Positions 8,797-16,367 are shown, counted from the stretch's first letter. The stretch: DNA of 22,664 nt from JALZOC01 sp038320555 (GCA_038320555.1 JBBQEJ010000082.1:1-22664); one strand, 5' to 3'. The notes: generated from the sequence alone by a model not told the origin. Program-made: numbers and translations.

Positions 8797-8814
8797 GCGT
8801 TTTGCATTGCGCAA
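8797..8814. promoter_or_regulatory. Candidate rhamnose-regulator operator, copy 1
   Basis: GCGTTTTGCATTGCGCAA here is identical at 17 of 18 positions to the sequence at 14636-14653 in the regulator-rhaT divergent region. It contains the perfect palindrome TTGCGCAA. It lies between the receptor gene and rhaB, where an operator could control both. No other exact copy of the core was noticed in the intergenic stretches of the window. Assignment to the regulator encoded at 13431-14570 is inference. Confidence 0.55.
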
Positions 8815-8819
8815 CCCGT

Positions 8820-8837
8820 GTGACCACCCGTGACCAC
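8820..8837. promoter_or_regulatory. Direct repeat GTGACCAC with 10-bp phasing
   Basis: Two exact copies of GTGACCAC start at 8820 and 8830, one helical turn apart and 5 bp past the candidate operator. The layout resembles tandem half-sites of an activator, but no binding protein is known. Confidence 0.4.
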
Positions 8838-9016
8838 AGGTTTCCGCACGCGCGATCAGGCGTTTGCGCTGGCGTTGTATTCGTCGGAGGTCCTCACCGC
8901 CATGGGCCGCGGTCCCCAACCTCCCGGGGAGCCGAGGCTCTTGCTCTGTTGCGATATGTGAAACACTATTGGTGCTCAAAACTTTGCTCACCTCGACACG
9001 ATCGAGCGTATGCTGT

Positions 9017-9034
9017 TTCGGCCGCGCGGCCGAA
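9017..9034. promoter_or_regulatory. 18-bp perfect palindrome in the rhaB leader
   Basis: TTCGGCCGCGCGGCCGAA is a perfect palindrome 59 nt upstream of the rhaB start codon. It could be an operator or an mRNA hairpin. It overlaps the in-frame upstream extension of rhaB (9010-9093), which supports the later start chosen for that gene. Confidence 0.45.
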
Positions 9035-9093
9035 CGGACGCCGGCCACCGGTTCGGCGCCCGGTATCGCGCCCGCAGGGGATTCCGGCGCTGC

Positions 9094-10566
9094 ATGAGTG
9101 CTCTGTTTCTCGCAGTCGACCTCGGCGCGGAAAGCGGACGGGCGATGCTCGGACGCTTTCGTGGCGGAATCCTCTCCCTCGAAGAAGTCTGTCGCTTTCC
9201 CAATCAGCCGGTCCGTGAGGGCCACTCGCTGCGCTGGGACATCGATCGCCTGTGGAAGGGAATTCGACGCGGGCTCGATGGCGCGTCGAGCGCGCCGCTC
9301 CAGAGCGTCGGCGTCGATACGTGGGGATGCGACTACGCGTTGCTCGATCACCGCGGCAATCTTCTCGAGAAGCCCTACCACTATCGCGACACGCGGACCG
9401 ACGGCGTCATGGAAGCCGTCTGGCAACGCGTGGGGCGCGAGAGGATTTATTCGATTACGGGCATTCAGTTTCTGGTCTTCAACACGCTGTATCAGCTCTA
9501 CGCGGCATGTCAGTCCACGCCGGACGTGATTGCCGCCGCGCGCGCATTCGGCACCGTCCCGGATCTGCTGAATTACTGGCTGACCGGCGAGCTGCGTGCC
9601 GAGTTCACGATGGCGACCACGACGCAGTTTGTGGATGTCAGGACGCGCAACTGGGCGACGGAGCTCCTCGACGATCTCGATATTCCGACGCGCCTGCTGC
9701 CGCCTATCGTCGAGCCTGGCGCCCTGCTGGGGACGATCAAGCACGATGTATGCGCTGCGCTCGCGGGAACGCCCGTCGTGGCGCCGGCGAGTCACGACAC
9801 CGGATCCGCCGTCGCCTCCGTCCTCGGCGGCGAACAGACCGCCTTCATCAGCTCCGGCACGTGGTCCCTCCTGGGCACCGAGCTGCCTGCGCCGGTCATC
9901 TCGCCGAAAGCACGCGACTTCAATTTCACGAACGAAGGAGGCGTGTGCGGGACGACGCGCTTGCTGAGGAACATCGGCGGGCTCTGGTTGCTGCAGGCGT
10001 GCCGGCGATCCTGGGCGGACGCGGGTCAGGAGCTCGGATATGACACGCTGTTGACGGCGGCAAGCAAGGAACCGCGGGCATTCCAATCGCTGTTTGATCC
10101 CGACCACCGCGGGTTTTTTCAGCCGCAGGACATGGTGACGGCCATCTCCGACTATTGTCGGCAGACCGATCAACGGGTTCCCGACGGCCCGGCGGCGTTC
10201 GCGCGCGGCATTCTGGAAAGCCTCGCGCTCAAATACCGTCTGGTTCTCGAATCGCTCGAGGACGTGACGGGAAGGACGTTCGAGGAGATCCGGATCGTGG
10301 GTGGTGGTTCGCGCAATCGCCTGCTGAATCAGTTCACCGCGGATGCAACCGGACGGACGGTGATCGCGGGCCCTGCCGAAGCGACGGCGCTCGGCAACAT
10401 CGCCATGCAGATGCTCGCGACCGGAGCCGTCGGCTCGCTGACCGAAGCGCGCCAAATCATCGCGAACTCGTTCCCGACCGAACGCTTCGAGCCGCGTAAC
10501 GTTGAGCACTGGGACGCCCCTTACAGGCGTTTTCAGGAATACGTCGACGCGCCGATTGAGACGTAG
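9094..10566 (+). CDS. rhaB: L-rhamnulokinase
   Basis: FGGY-family sugar kinase of 490 residues, close to the 489 of the E. coli enzyme. It phosphorylates L-rhamnulose to L-rhamnulose-1-phosphate in the cytoplasm. Visible motifs are VDLGAESGRAM at residues 8-18 (phosphate loop of the ASKHA fold), DTWGCDYALLD, PASHDTGSAVAS (region of the catalytic Asp), SSGTWSLLG, NEGGVCGTTRLLRNIGGLWL (typical of rhamnulokinases), and IVGGGSRNRLLNQ near the C-terminus. An in-frame ATG at 9010 would add 28 Arg-rich residues with no family counterpart, so ATG 9094 is used; a weak agggg lies 13 nt upstream. The gene is divergent from the TonB receptor and 102 nt upstream of rhaEW, with which it probably forms a transcript. 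Confidence 0.93.
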   Translation: MSALFLAVDLGAESGRAMLGRFRGGILSLEEVCRFPNQPVREGHSLRWDIDRLWKGIRRGLDGASSAPLQSVGVDTWGCDYALLDHRGNLLEKPYHYRDTRTDGVMEAVWQRVGRERIYSITGIQFLVFNTLYQLYAACQSTPDVIAAARAFGTVPDLLNYWLTGELRAEFTMATTTQFVDVRTRNWATELLDDLDIPTRLLPPIVEPGALLGTIKHDVCAALAGTPVVAPASHDTGSAVASVLGGEQTAFISSGTWSLLGTELPAPVISPKARDFNFTNEGGVCGTTRLLRNIGGLWLLQACRRSWADAGQELGYDTLLTAASKEPRAFQSLFDPDHRGFFQPQDMVTAISDYCRQTDQRVPDGPAAFARGILESLALKYRLVLESLEDVTGRTFEEIRIVGGGSRNRLLNQFTADATGRTVIAGPAEATALGNIAMQMLATGAVGSLTEARQIIANSFPTERFEPRNVEHWDAPYRRFQEYVDAPIET

Positions 10567-10570
10567 CGCG

Positions 10571-10598
10571 CGCGGCCAGGCGCAGCGTGCTGGCCGCG
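10571..10598. other. Intercistronic hairpin between rhaB and rhaEW
   Basis: CGCGGCCAG (10571-10579) pairs perfectly with CTGGCCGCG (10590-10598) around a 10-nt loop, immediately after the rhaB stop. There is no T-run, so it looks more like an mRNA-stability or partial attenuation element than a full terminator. Confidence 0.5.
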
Positions 10599-10668
10599 AC
10601 GGCCTGAGAACGCGACCGCGCAAACGCACGAGCCTAAACGCGCTTTCATGATTACGTGGAGATGACCT

Positions 10669-12894
10669 GTGTCTAACACCTCAGCGACGGAGACGAAATT
10701 TCTGAAGAACCTTTGGGACGATGCGGAGGCGGCGAAACTCGAGGGCCGCCCGCTCGACCTGTTGCGATATCGGTCGAATCTGCTCGGCGCGGATTTGCGC
10801 ATCACGAATTTCGGCGGCGGCAACACGAGCTCGAAGTTCGACATGACCGATCCGCTGACCGGACAGCCCCAACGCGTGATGGCTGTGAAGGGAAGCGGCG
10901 GCGATCTGCGTTCGATCGCGAATACGGGCTTTGCGATCCTGTACCTCGACAAGCTGAACGGCCTCATCCCGCGGTACGGTGGTGAAGCGCAGGAAGACGA
11001 GATGGTCGCGTTTTATCCGCTGTGCGCGTTCGGCGAAAACCGCGTCGCCGCGTCGATCGATACGCCGCTGCACGCATTCCTGCCGTTTCCTCATGTCGAT
11101 CACCTGCATCCGGACTGGGCGATCGCGCTGGCCGCAAGCGCGAACGGCCAGAAGAAGATGGAGGAGTTCAACCGGAAGTACAGCCGGAAGATCATCTGGG
11201 TGCCGTGGCAGCGGCCCGGGTTCGAGCTCGCGCTGATGTTGAAGCGGGCCGTCGACCAAACGCCCGGTTGCGACGGCTTGATTCTCGGGGGGCATGGCCT
11301 CTTCACCTGGGGAGAGACGCAGAGAGAGTCCTATCTCAACAGCATCCGAACGATTGACGAGATGGGAGACTTCATTCAGGAGCACGCGAACCGTGCGGGC
11401 CAGTCGCTCTTCGGTGGTCCGGCGGTGACGGCGGCCGTGCCGGATCGTGAGGCCGCTGTTGCCGAGCTGCTGCCATCTCTGCGCGGCGTGGTGTCATCGA
11501 ACCGCCGGGTCATCGCGCACTTCGATGGTTCCGACGACGCCCTGACGTTTGCGAACTCTCGGTGGGCGGAAGATCTCTGCCGGATGGGCACGAGCTGTCC
11601 GGATCATTTCCTTCGCACGCGCATTTCGCCGATGTTCATTCCGTGGAATCCGGCGAAAGAGGATCTCGCGCAGGTCAGGGAGCGCATCGGCGAGCGCGTG
11701 GAAAAGTATCGCAAGGATTACGGAGAGTATTACAACGCGTGCGCGGAGAAAGATTCTCCGAGGCTGCGCGACTCGAATCCATCGGTCGTCGTGGTGCCGG
11801 GTCTCGGGCTGTTTGGTTTCGGGAAGGACAAGCGCGAAGCGCGAATTACGTCGGAGTGTTTCGTCAACGCCATTCACGTGATGGCCGGGGCGAATGCGCT
11901 CGAGGACGGGAGCGGGGACGGCTCGCTGCCGCAGGTGCGGCGGCAGGAACAGGCCCGCGACTTCAAGTCGTTTCACAACTACGTGGCCCTCCCGCGGACC
12001 GAGGCATTCCGCATCGAGTACTGGGCGCTCGAGGAGGCGAAGCTGCAGCGGATGCCGGCCGAGAAGGAGTTCAGCCGGAAAGTTGCGGTCGTGCTCGGCG
12101 GTGGCAGCGGCATAGGCCGCGAAGTCGCGCTCGAAATCGCGAAGCGCGGTGGACACGTCGTGATTGCCGACATGAACGCGGCGGGGGCGGAGGAGACGAA
12201 GGCGGATGCGGTGAAGCTCTCGGCCGCCGAGATGGTCATGACCGCATCAATGGATTTGACCGCGCGCGAGACGATGGCGGCAGGGTTGCGCGCGACGGTG
12301 CTTCAATTCGGCGGGTTCGACTGTGTGGTGAACACGGCCGCCTGGTATCCGACCCCGGACCCGTCGGTGCCGGCGGAGGACGTGTGGGCCCGTGCGTTGC
12401 AGATCAACCTGACGTCGAATTTCGTGCTGGCGCAGGAGGCGGCCAAAGTGCTGAAAGCGCAGAACCTGCCGGCATCAATCGTCCTTACGAGCTCGGCGAA
12501 CGCGGTCGTGCCCAAAAGCGGCAGCGAGGCGTACGACGTCAGCAAGAGCGCCATCAACCACCTGATTCGGGAGCTGGCGGTGGGCCTTGGCCCGCTCGTC
12601 CGCGTCAACGGCATCGCGCCCGCGACGGTCATCGCGGGCTCGTCGATGTTCCCGCGCGATCGGGTGATCGTGGCGCTGAAGAAGTACAGCCTCGCCTTCG
12701 ACGAGTCGGAATCGACCGAAGATCTGAGAGGGAAGCTCGCCGAGTTCTACGCGCGGCGCACGATCACGCGCCGCCCGATCCTGCCGATTGACAACGCGAA
12801 CGCGATCTGCTGGCTCGCCGGCGACGCGAGCGCGAAGACCACGGGTCACGTCATTCCGGTGGACGGCGGATTGCCGGAGGCGTTTCTGCGCTGA
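10669..12894 (+). CDS. rhaEW: Bifunctional rhamnulose-1-phosphate aldolase / short-chain dehydrogenase
   Basis: The product has 741 residues and matches the RhaEW type. The N-terminal half (about 1-430) is a class II aldolase/adducin-type domain with FGGGNTSSKF, candidate metal-binding His145 and His147 in DHLHPDW, and His209 in GGHGLFTWG. It cleaves L-rhamnulose-1-phosphate to DHAP and L-lactaldehyde. The C-terminal half (about 470-741) is an SDR domain with the nucleotide motif GGGSGIG (about 476-482) and the catalytic set Ser609, Tyr622 and Lys626 (YDVSK); it is expected to oxidise L-lactaldehyde to L-lactate. The usual NNAG is replaced by NTAA. The start is GTG, supported by ggaga 6 nt upstream. 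It ends 12 nt from the convergent cytochrome-like gene, with no visible terminator between. Confidence 0.93.
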   Translation: MSNTSATETKFLKNLWDDAEAAKLEGRPLDLLRYRSNLLGADLRITNFGGGNTSSKFDMTDPLTGQPQRVMAVKGSGGDLRSIANTGFAILYLDKLNGLIPRYGGEAQEDEMVAFYPLCAFGENRVAASIDTPLHAFLPFPHVDHLHPDWAIALAASANGQKKMEEFNRKYSRKIIWVPWQRPGFELALMLKRAVDQTPGCDGLILGGHGLFTWGETQRESYLNSIRTIDEMGDFIQEHANRAGQSLFGGPAVTAAVPDREAAVAELLPSLRGVVSSNRRVIAHFDGSDDALTFANSRWAEDLCRMGTSCPDHFLRTRISPMFIPWNPAKEDLAQVRERIGERVEKYRKDYGEYYNACAEKDSPRLRDSNPSVVVVPGLGLFGFGKDKREARITSECFVNAIHVMAGANALEDGSGDGSLPQVRRQEQARDFKSFHNYVALPRTEAFRIEYWALEEAKLQRMPAEKEFSRKVAVVLGGGSGIGREVALEIAKRGGHVVIADMNAAGAEETKADAVKLSAAEMVMTASMDLTARETMAAGLRATVLQFGGFDCVVNTAAWYPTPDPSVPAEDVWARALQINLTSNFVLAQEAAKVLKAQNLPASIVLTSSANAVVPKSGSEAYDVSKSAINHLIRELAVGLGPLVRVNGIAPATVIAGSSMFPRDRVIVALKKYSLAFDESESTEDLRGKLAEFYARRTITRRPILPIDNANAICWLAGDASAKTTGHVIPVDGGLPEAFLR

Positions 12895-12906
12895 CGTGTC
12901 GCCTGC

Positions 12907-13410
12907 CTATTTGTACCCTGTCGCTGTACCGAGCACGACGCACACGAGGCGGTCGCGCCGTTCGTCAATCTTCTTGAAGGGCACGCCAGGCACTCTCTTT
13001 AGTTCGTCGAGTGTCTTGCACGGACCGTTCTTGGTTCGAAACGCGATCCATGCTGCCGCCTCCTTGCGCAGCAGACCCGCGACGCTTTCAAGGTCGACCG
13101 ATGACGCCGTGTTCAGGTTGATCGGTTTTGCGGCCTCGCCCTTGAAGTTCTCCGCGAGGTAATCGGTGATTTGCTTCAGGTCGTCGTCGGACGCCTTCGC
13201 GCCCAGACTGACCATCTTCGCGATCACCTCTTCCCACCCTTCGCGCGTCAGCCGCAGGGCCGCCACGCGCTGCGGCTCGTGGCATTTGCCGCAGACGTTC
13301 ACGACCTGATCCTTGCCTGGAGCATCGGGCAGCTGATCCTGAAGGTATCCCGTCGCCATGCTGGTCATGGTGAATCCGCTCGCGAGCGCGACGGTGAGGG
13401 CTATTCGCAC
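12907..13410 (-). CDS. Small exported haem c protein with C-terminal ComEA-like helix-hairpin-helix
   Basis: The product has 167 residues from GTG 13408-13410, which has agga 8 nt upstream. An in-frame ATG upstream lies inside the regulator gene and is rejected. A short hydrophobic signal (about 1-20) precedes a single haem-binding CGKCH at 40-44, followed by a cytochrome c-like helical segment (EGWEEVIAKMVSLGA and DLKQITDYLAENF). Residues about 100-160 resemble ComEA-type helix-hairpin-helix repeats (INLNTASSVDLESV, AWIAFRTKNGPCKTLDELK, RVPGV). ComEA-type domains usually bind DNA, but fusions to a periplasmic cytochrome suggest another use here. It begins 20 nt after the regulator stop on the same strand, so it may be co-transcribed. 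Its link to rhamnose is not evident. Confidence 0.75.
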   Translation of the reverse strand: MRIALTVALASGFTMTSMATGYLQDQLPDAPGKDQVVNVCGKCHEPQRVAALRLTREGWEEVIAKMVSLGAKASDDDLKQITDYLAENFKGEAAKPINLNTASSVDLESVAGLLRKEAAAWIAFRTKNGPCKTLDELKRVPGVPFKKIDERRDRLVCVVLGTATGYK

Positions 13411-13430
13411 AACTCTGTTCCTGGGACCTC

Positions 13431-14570
13431 TCAGACCGTGCCTTGCATGAGGTGGTCGTTCGGATAGATATGATCGACGGTCTCCGGCGTAACGAGCTGG
13501 TGTTTGACGAATACGGCGGGGGGCACCGAGCGGCGGTGGAGGATGTCGAGCGCGACAGCGACAATCTCGGCGCCGTATTTTTCCGGGAAGTACGCCACTG
13601 ATCCGATGAGGCGCGTGCCCGGCGTGCGTAACTCCGCGCGCCCTTCGGGGGACGCATTCTGACCCATCGCGGCGCATGACTCGCTGCGGCCGGCCTCCTG
13701 GAACGCGCGCAACGCTCCGAGCGCACTGGGATCGTTGATCGCGCCGATCAGGAACCGTCGCGATCGGGTCGTGCGCAGATGCCGGCGCATGGCCTCGAAG
13801 CTCTCGCCAAACTTGCCGTCCCCCTCGAGATAGGTCACCTGGCAGGTTTCAAGCGGCGTGCAGGTTTCCTTCATGCCCACGAGCATTCCCGTAAGCCGCA
13901 TCTTCGGCAGGCTGCCAGCGCGCTCGAGCGCGAGCAGGACGATCTCGCCGGCATCCGAATGCCAGTGTTGTTTCGCCCACCGGCCGAGATGGCGCCCACC
14001 GATGAGGCCCGCCTCGTAGTTGTTCGCACCGAAGTAGGTCGCTCCTGGATGCGGCACTTCGATCGCGATGAACGGAATGCCCGCTTCGCGGTACTTCGCC
14101 GCCACGATGGGCGCCACGTGCTCGTCGGTCTGGAACTCAATGACGAGATCGACCTTCTCGCGCACCAGCACGTCCGCGTTCCGCTGCGCGATCTTGGGAC
14201 TGTACCGATTGTCGACCGAGATGAGCTCGATCCCCTGCGCGGCCGCCGCGCGCTCGAGGCCCGTGGAGATTTCTTTTGAGAACTGATAATCGGTCCCCTG
14301 CGCCGCATAGCCAAGGCGGTACGGCCGCTGTTTGAACGGCCGCAGGTGCGAGCGGTACAGGTTCTCGCCGACCTTTTCAATCATGCCGCACCGCTCGAGC
14401 GTGTAGAGCATGCGGAACGCCATGCTCTTGGGAAGTCCGCTGCGCGCGGCCACCTCGCGCAACGGCAGCGCTTCGCCCGACGAGCGGAACGCAGACAACA
14501 ACTGCGCCGAGTGCATGACGGACTTCACGAGATACGGATCACGCGCCGCGGGTTTGGCTGTGGAGCTCAT
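13431..14570 (-). CDS. Chimeric transcription regulator: IclR-type winged helix plus periplasmic-binding-protein-type sensor
   Basis: The product has 379 residues from ATG 14568-14570. Residues about 13-75 form an IclR-type winged helix (VKSVMHSAQLLSAF, LPLREVAARSGLPKSMAFRM, LYTLERCGMIEKVGENLY). From about residue 83 the protein is a type 1 periplasmic-binding/LacI-like sensor: YRLGYAAQGTDYQFSKEIS, VDLVIEFQTDE, GIPFIAIEVPHPGATYFGANN, AINDPSALGALRAF. Normal IclR proteins carry a GAF-like effector domain, and LacI proteins carry a different HTH, so this pairing is unusual. It is divergent from rhaTPQS and encoded within the rhamnose locus, so I infer a rhamnose-responsive regulator. An upstream in-frame ATG (14720) would place the candidate operator inside the coding region, so the shorter start is preferred; its ribosome site is weak. 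Confidence 0.82.
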   Translation of the reverse strand: MSSTAKPAARDPYLVKSVMHSAQLLSAFRSSGEALPLREVAARSGLPKSMAFRMLYTLERCGMIEKVGENLYRSHLRPFKQRPYRLGYAAQGTDYQFSKEISTGLERAAAAQGIELISVDNRYSPKIAQRNADVLVREKVDLVIEFQTDEHVAPIVAAKYREAGIPFIAIEVPHPGATYFGANNYEAGLIGGRHLGRWAKQHWHSDAGEIVLLALERAGSLPKMRLTGMLVGMKETCTPLETCQVTYLEGDGKFGESFEAMRRHLRTTRSRRFLIGAINDPSALGALRAFQEAGRSESCAAMGQNASPEGRAELRTPGTRLIGSVAYFPEKYGAEIVAVALDILHRRSVPPAVFVKHQLVTPETVDHIYPNDHLMQGTV

Positions 14571-14635
14571 GATGTAAGACTTCGGATCGTCCCCAATCTG
14601 TTCACCGGACCTCTGAGGGCCCAGATTATGGACCT

Positions 14636-14653
14636 GCGTTTTGCTTTGCGCAA
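14636..14653. promoter_or_regulatory. Candidate rhamnose-regulator operator, copy 2
   Basis: GCGTTTTGCTTTGCGCAA differs from the copy at 8797-8814 only at position 10 (T for A). It lies 65 nt upstream of the regulator start and about 220 nt upstream of rhaT, as expected for autoregulation plus control of transport. The shared palindromic core is TTGCGCAA. Confidence 0.55.
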
Positions 14654-14729
14654 TGCCCCAGTTCCACGGGTCCGGCGAGAGGAGGTCAAACCAAGCCACA
14701 AGATGTTGATATTTCGTCAACTTTAGCGG

Positions 14730-14752
14730 TTGCGCCGTCTCGAAGCGCGCAA
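14730..14752. promoter_or_regulatory. Inverted half-sites TTGCGC ... GCGCAA
   Basis: TTGCGC at 14730-14735 and GCGCAA at 14747-14752 are inverted halves of the TTGCGCAA core, separated by 11 nt. The right half is followed by TGCC, as in copy 2 at 14636-14653 (GCGCAATGCC in both). It may be a secondary site for the same regulator. Confidence 0.35.
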
Positions 14753-14781
14753 TGCCTCGGCGTGCAGGCGATAACCTCGCC

Positions 14782-14826
14782 GGGTCTGAAGACTCCGCCC
14801 TGCTTGTAGGCCCAGGCCTTCAGGCC
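14782..14826. repeat. Small hairpins with TGAA/TTCA tetraloops
   Basis: GGGTC-TGAA-GACTCC (14782-14796) and GGCC-TTCA-GGCC (14815-14826) lie close together upstream of rhaT. The loop TTCA (TGAA on the other strand) recurs in the longer hairpin at 16445-16464. The second stem is only 4 bp, so the assignment is tentative. Confidence 0.4.
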
Positions 14827-14876
14827 CCGGCGCCGCGGTGTGGTAGCATCCAGCCCGCTCCGACGGTTCCGTACAC

Positions 14877-16367
14877 GTGCCCAGCCTTCTTCTCGACGCG
14901 CGGTCAATCAGTAAGTCCTTCGCGGGCCTGCGCGCGCTCGAGCGTGTCTCTTTCGATCTGCGTGCCGGCGAAGTCCACGCGCTCGTTGGCGAGAACGGTG
15001 CGGGCAAGTCGACCTTCATCAAGATCGTCACCGGGGCTGAACACGCGGATGCCGGCACGCTGATTGTCGGCGGCGTACCCGTTCCCCATATCGACCCGCA
15101 CACCTCGCGCGAGCTGGGGATTGCGGCGATCTACCAGCAGCCCGCGCTCTTTCCACATCTCACCGTCGCGGAAAATATCGCGCTCCCGCTCGAACGCGGA
15201 CGCGCATGGCGACGCATCGACCGCCGCGCCCGGCGGCAGCGCGCCATCGAGCTGCTCGATCGCATCGGCGCGGCGATCGACCCCGAACGTCTCGTCGGCG
15301 CCTTGACGATGCCGGAACAGCAGGTCGTGGAGATCGCGAAGGCCATCGGCGCCGACGCGCGGATCGTCATCATGGACGAACCGACGGCGTCGCTGACCGA
15401 TCGGGAGGTCACTCGCCTCTTCTCCGTCATTACGCGGCTGCGCGGGGGTGGCGTCGGCATCATCTACATTTCGCACCGGCTCGAGGAGATTGCGGCGATT
15501 GCCGACCGGATCACCGTACTGCGGGACGGGGAAACCGTGGCGACGCGCGAGGCGCGCGACGTGACGCGCGCCGATCTGATTCGCATGATGGTCGGCCGCG
15601 AGCTCGATGCTGTCTTTCCGAAGCGTCAGGTGACGCTCGGCGAGGTGGCCCTCGCGGTTCGTCGGCTTTCGAACCGACGGACCGGCGTCCGCGAGGTGTC
15701 GCTGTCGGTCCGGCGCGGCGAAATCCTGGGCATTGCCGGCCTGGTCGGCTCCGGCCGCACTCAGCTCGTGGAGACCATCTTCGGGCTGACGCCCGCCGAT
15801 GGCGGCGAAATCCTGGTCGGCGGCTCGCCCGCGCGGATCACCTCTCCGGCCGACGCGATCCGGCTTGGCATCGGGTACGTGCCGGAGGATCGCCGCCGGC
15901 ACGGGGTGGTGCTCGAGATGTCCGTGGCCGCGAATATCAGCGTCGCCAGCCTGCCGGCTGTCTCGCGGCACGGGTTGATCGATCGCGCGGCCGAGGACGC
16001 TGTTGCCGATCGCTACGTCGATCAGTTCCGCATCAAGGTCTCGTCGGTTGCGGCCGAGGTCGGCTCGCTCTCCGGTGGCAATCAGCAAAAGGTCGCGCTC
16101 GCGCGCTGGCTCTCGACCAAACCATTGGTCCTCATCCTCGACGAGCCCACTCAGGGCGTCGACGTGGGATCGAAAGCGGAGATTCACAGCCTCATGCAGG
16201 ATCTCGTCGAGCGCGGCATGGCGATCCTCATGATCTCCTCCGAGCTCCCCGAGATCCTCGGCATGAGCGATCGCATCGCGGTGATGCACGCCGGTTCGAT
16301 TGCCACGGTCTTGCCACGGGAAACCGCGACTGCCTCGAACATCATGGCCGCGGCGTTGGGACAGTGA
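14877..16367 (+). CDS. rhaT: Sugar ABC transporter, tandem ATPase (rhamnose type)
   Basis: The product has 496 residues with two ABC domains, the layout of RbsA/XylG/RhaT proteins. Domain 1 (about 4-235) has Walker A GENGAGKST (38-46), a relaxed signature LTMPEQQ (143-149), Walker B VIMDEPTAS (Asp167, Glu168) and switch His200. Domain 2 (about 250-496) has the degenerate Walker A GLVGSGRTQ expected in this family, LSGGNQQKVALARW, and LILDEPTQGVD. It powers import with the permeases encoded by the next two genes. The start is GTG 14877 without a strong ribosome site; no better in-frame start precedes the conserved LLLDARSISKSF segment. The rhamnose assignment comes from context: the subfamily also includes ribose, xylose and autoinducer-2 importers. 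Confidence 0.9.
   Translation: MPSLLLDARSISKSFAGLRALERVSFDLRAGEVHALVGENGAGKSTFIKIVTGAEHADAGTLIVGGVPVPHIDPHTSRELGIAAIYQQPALFPHLTVAENIALPLERGRAWRRIDRRARRQRAIELLDRIGAAIDPERLVGALTMPEQQVVEIAKAIGADARIVIMDEPTASLTDREVTRLFSVITRLRGGGVGIIYISHRLEEIAAIADRITVLRDGETVATREARDVTRADLIRMMVGRELDAVFPKRQVTLGEVALAVRRLSNRRTGVREVSLSVRRGEILGIAGLVGSGRTQLVETIFGLTPADGGEILVGGSPARITSPADAIRLGIGYVPEDRRRHGVVLEMSVAANISVASLPAVSRHGLIDRAAEDAVADRYVDQFRIKVSSVAAEVGSLSGGNQQKVALARWLSTKPLVLILDEPTQGVDVGSKAEIHSLMQDLVERGMAILMISSELPEILGMSDRIAVMHAGSIATVLPRETATASNIMAAALGQ

Larger units (their letters stand above)
8519..9093. other. Divergent control region between the TonB receptor and rhaB (575 bp)
   Basis: No convincing gene is present; open frames here extend from flanking genes or are antisense to rhaB. 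Features seen are a GGCGCC/GGCGCC stem near 8540-8558 in the receptor leader, the motif at 8797-8814 shared with the regulator-rhaT region, a 10-bp-phased direct repeat at 8820-8837, and a perfect palindrome at 9017-9034 in the rhaB leader. I could not assign -35/-10 elements with confidence; TTGCTC at 8941 is a weak candidate. Confidence 0.6.
14571..14876. other. Divergent control region between the regulator and rhaT (306 bp)
   Basis: No real gene is seen. It holds the shared 18-bp motif (14636-14653), the inverted half-sites at 14730-14752, an inverted pair GTTGA/TCAAC at 14705-14721, and small tetraloop hairpins at 14782-14826. The small minus-strand open frames here have no recognisable content. 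Confidence 0.6.

Noticed and set aside
8728..10629. 633-codon minus-strand open frame opposite rhaB
   Set aside because: Antisense shadow of rhaB with an Arg-rich, motif-free product.
14705..14721. GTTGA/TCAAC inverted pair as an operator
   Set aside because: It is only a 5-bp arm with a 7-nt gap and no second copy in the window, so chance cannot be excluded.
14904..16289. 461-codon minus-strand open frame opposite rhaT
   Set aside because: Antisense shadow; the plus-strand frame carries all ABC ATPase motifs.
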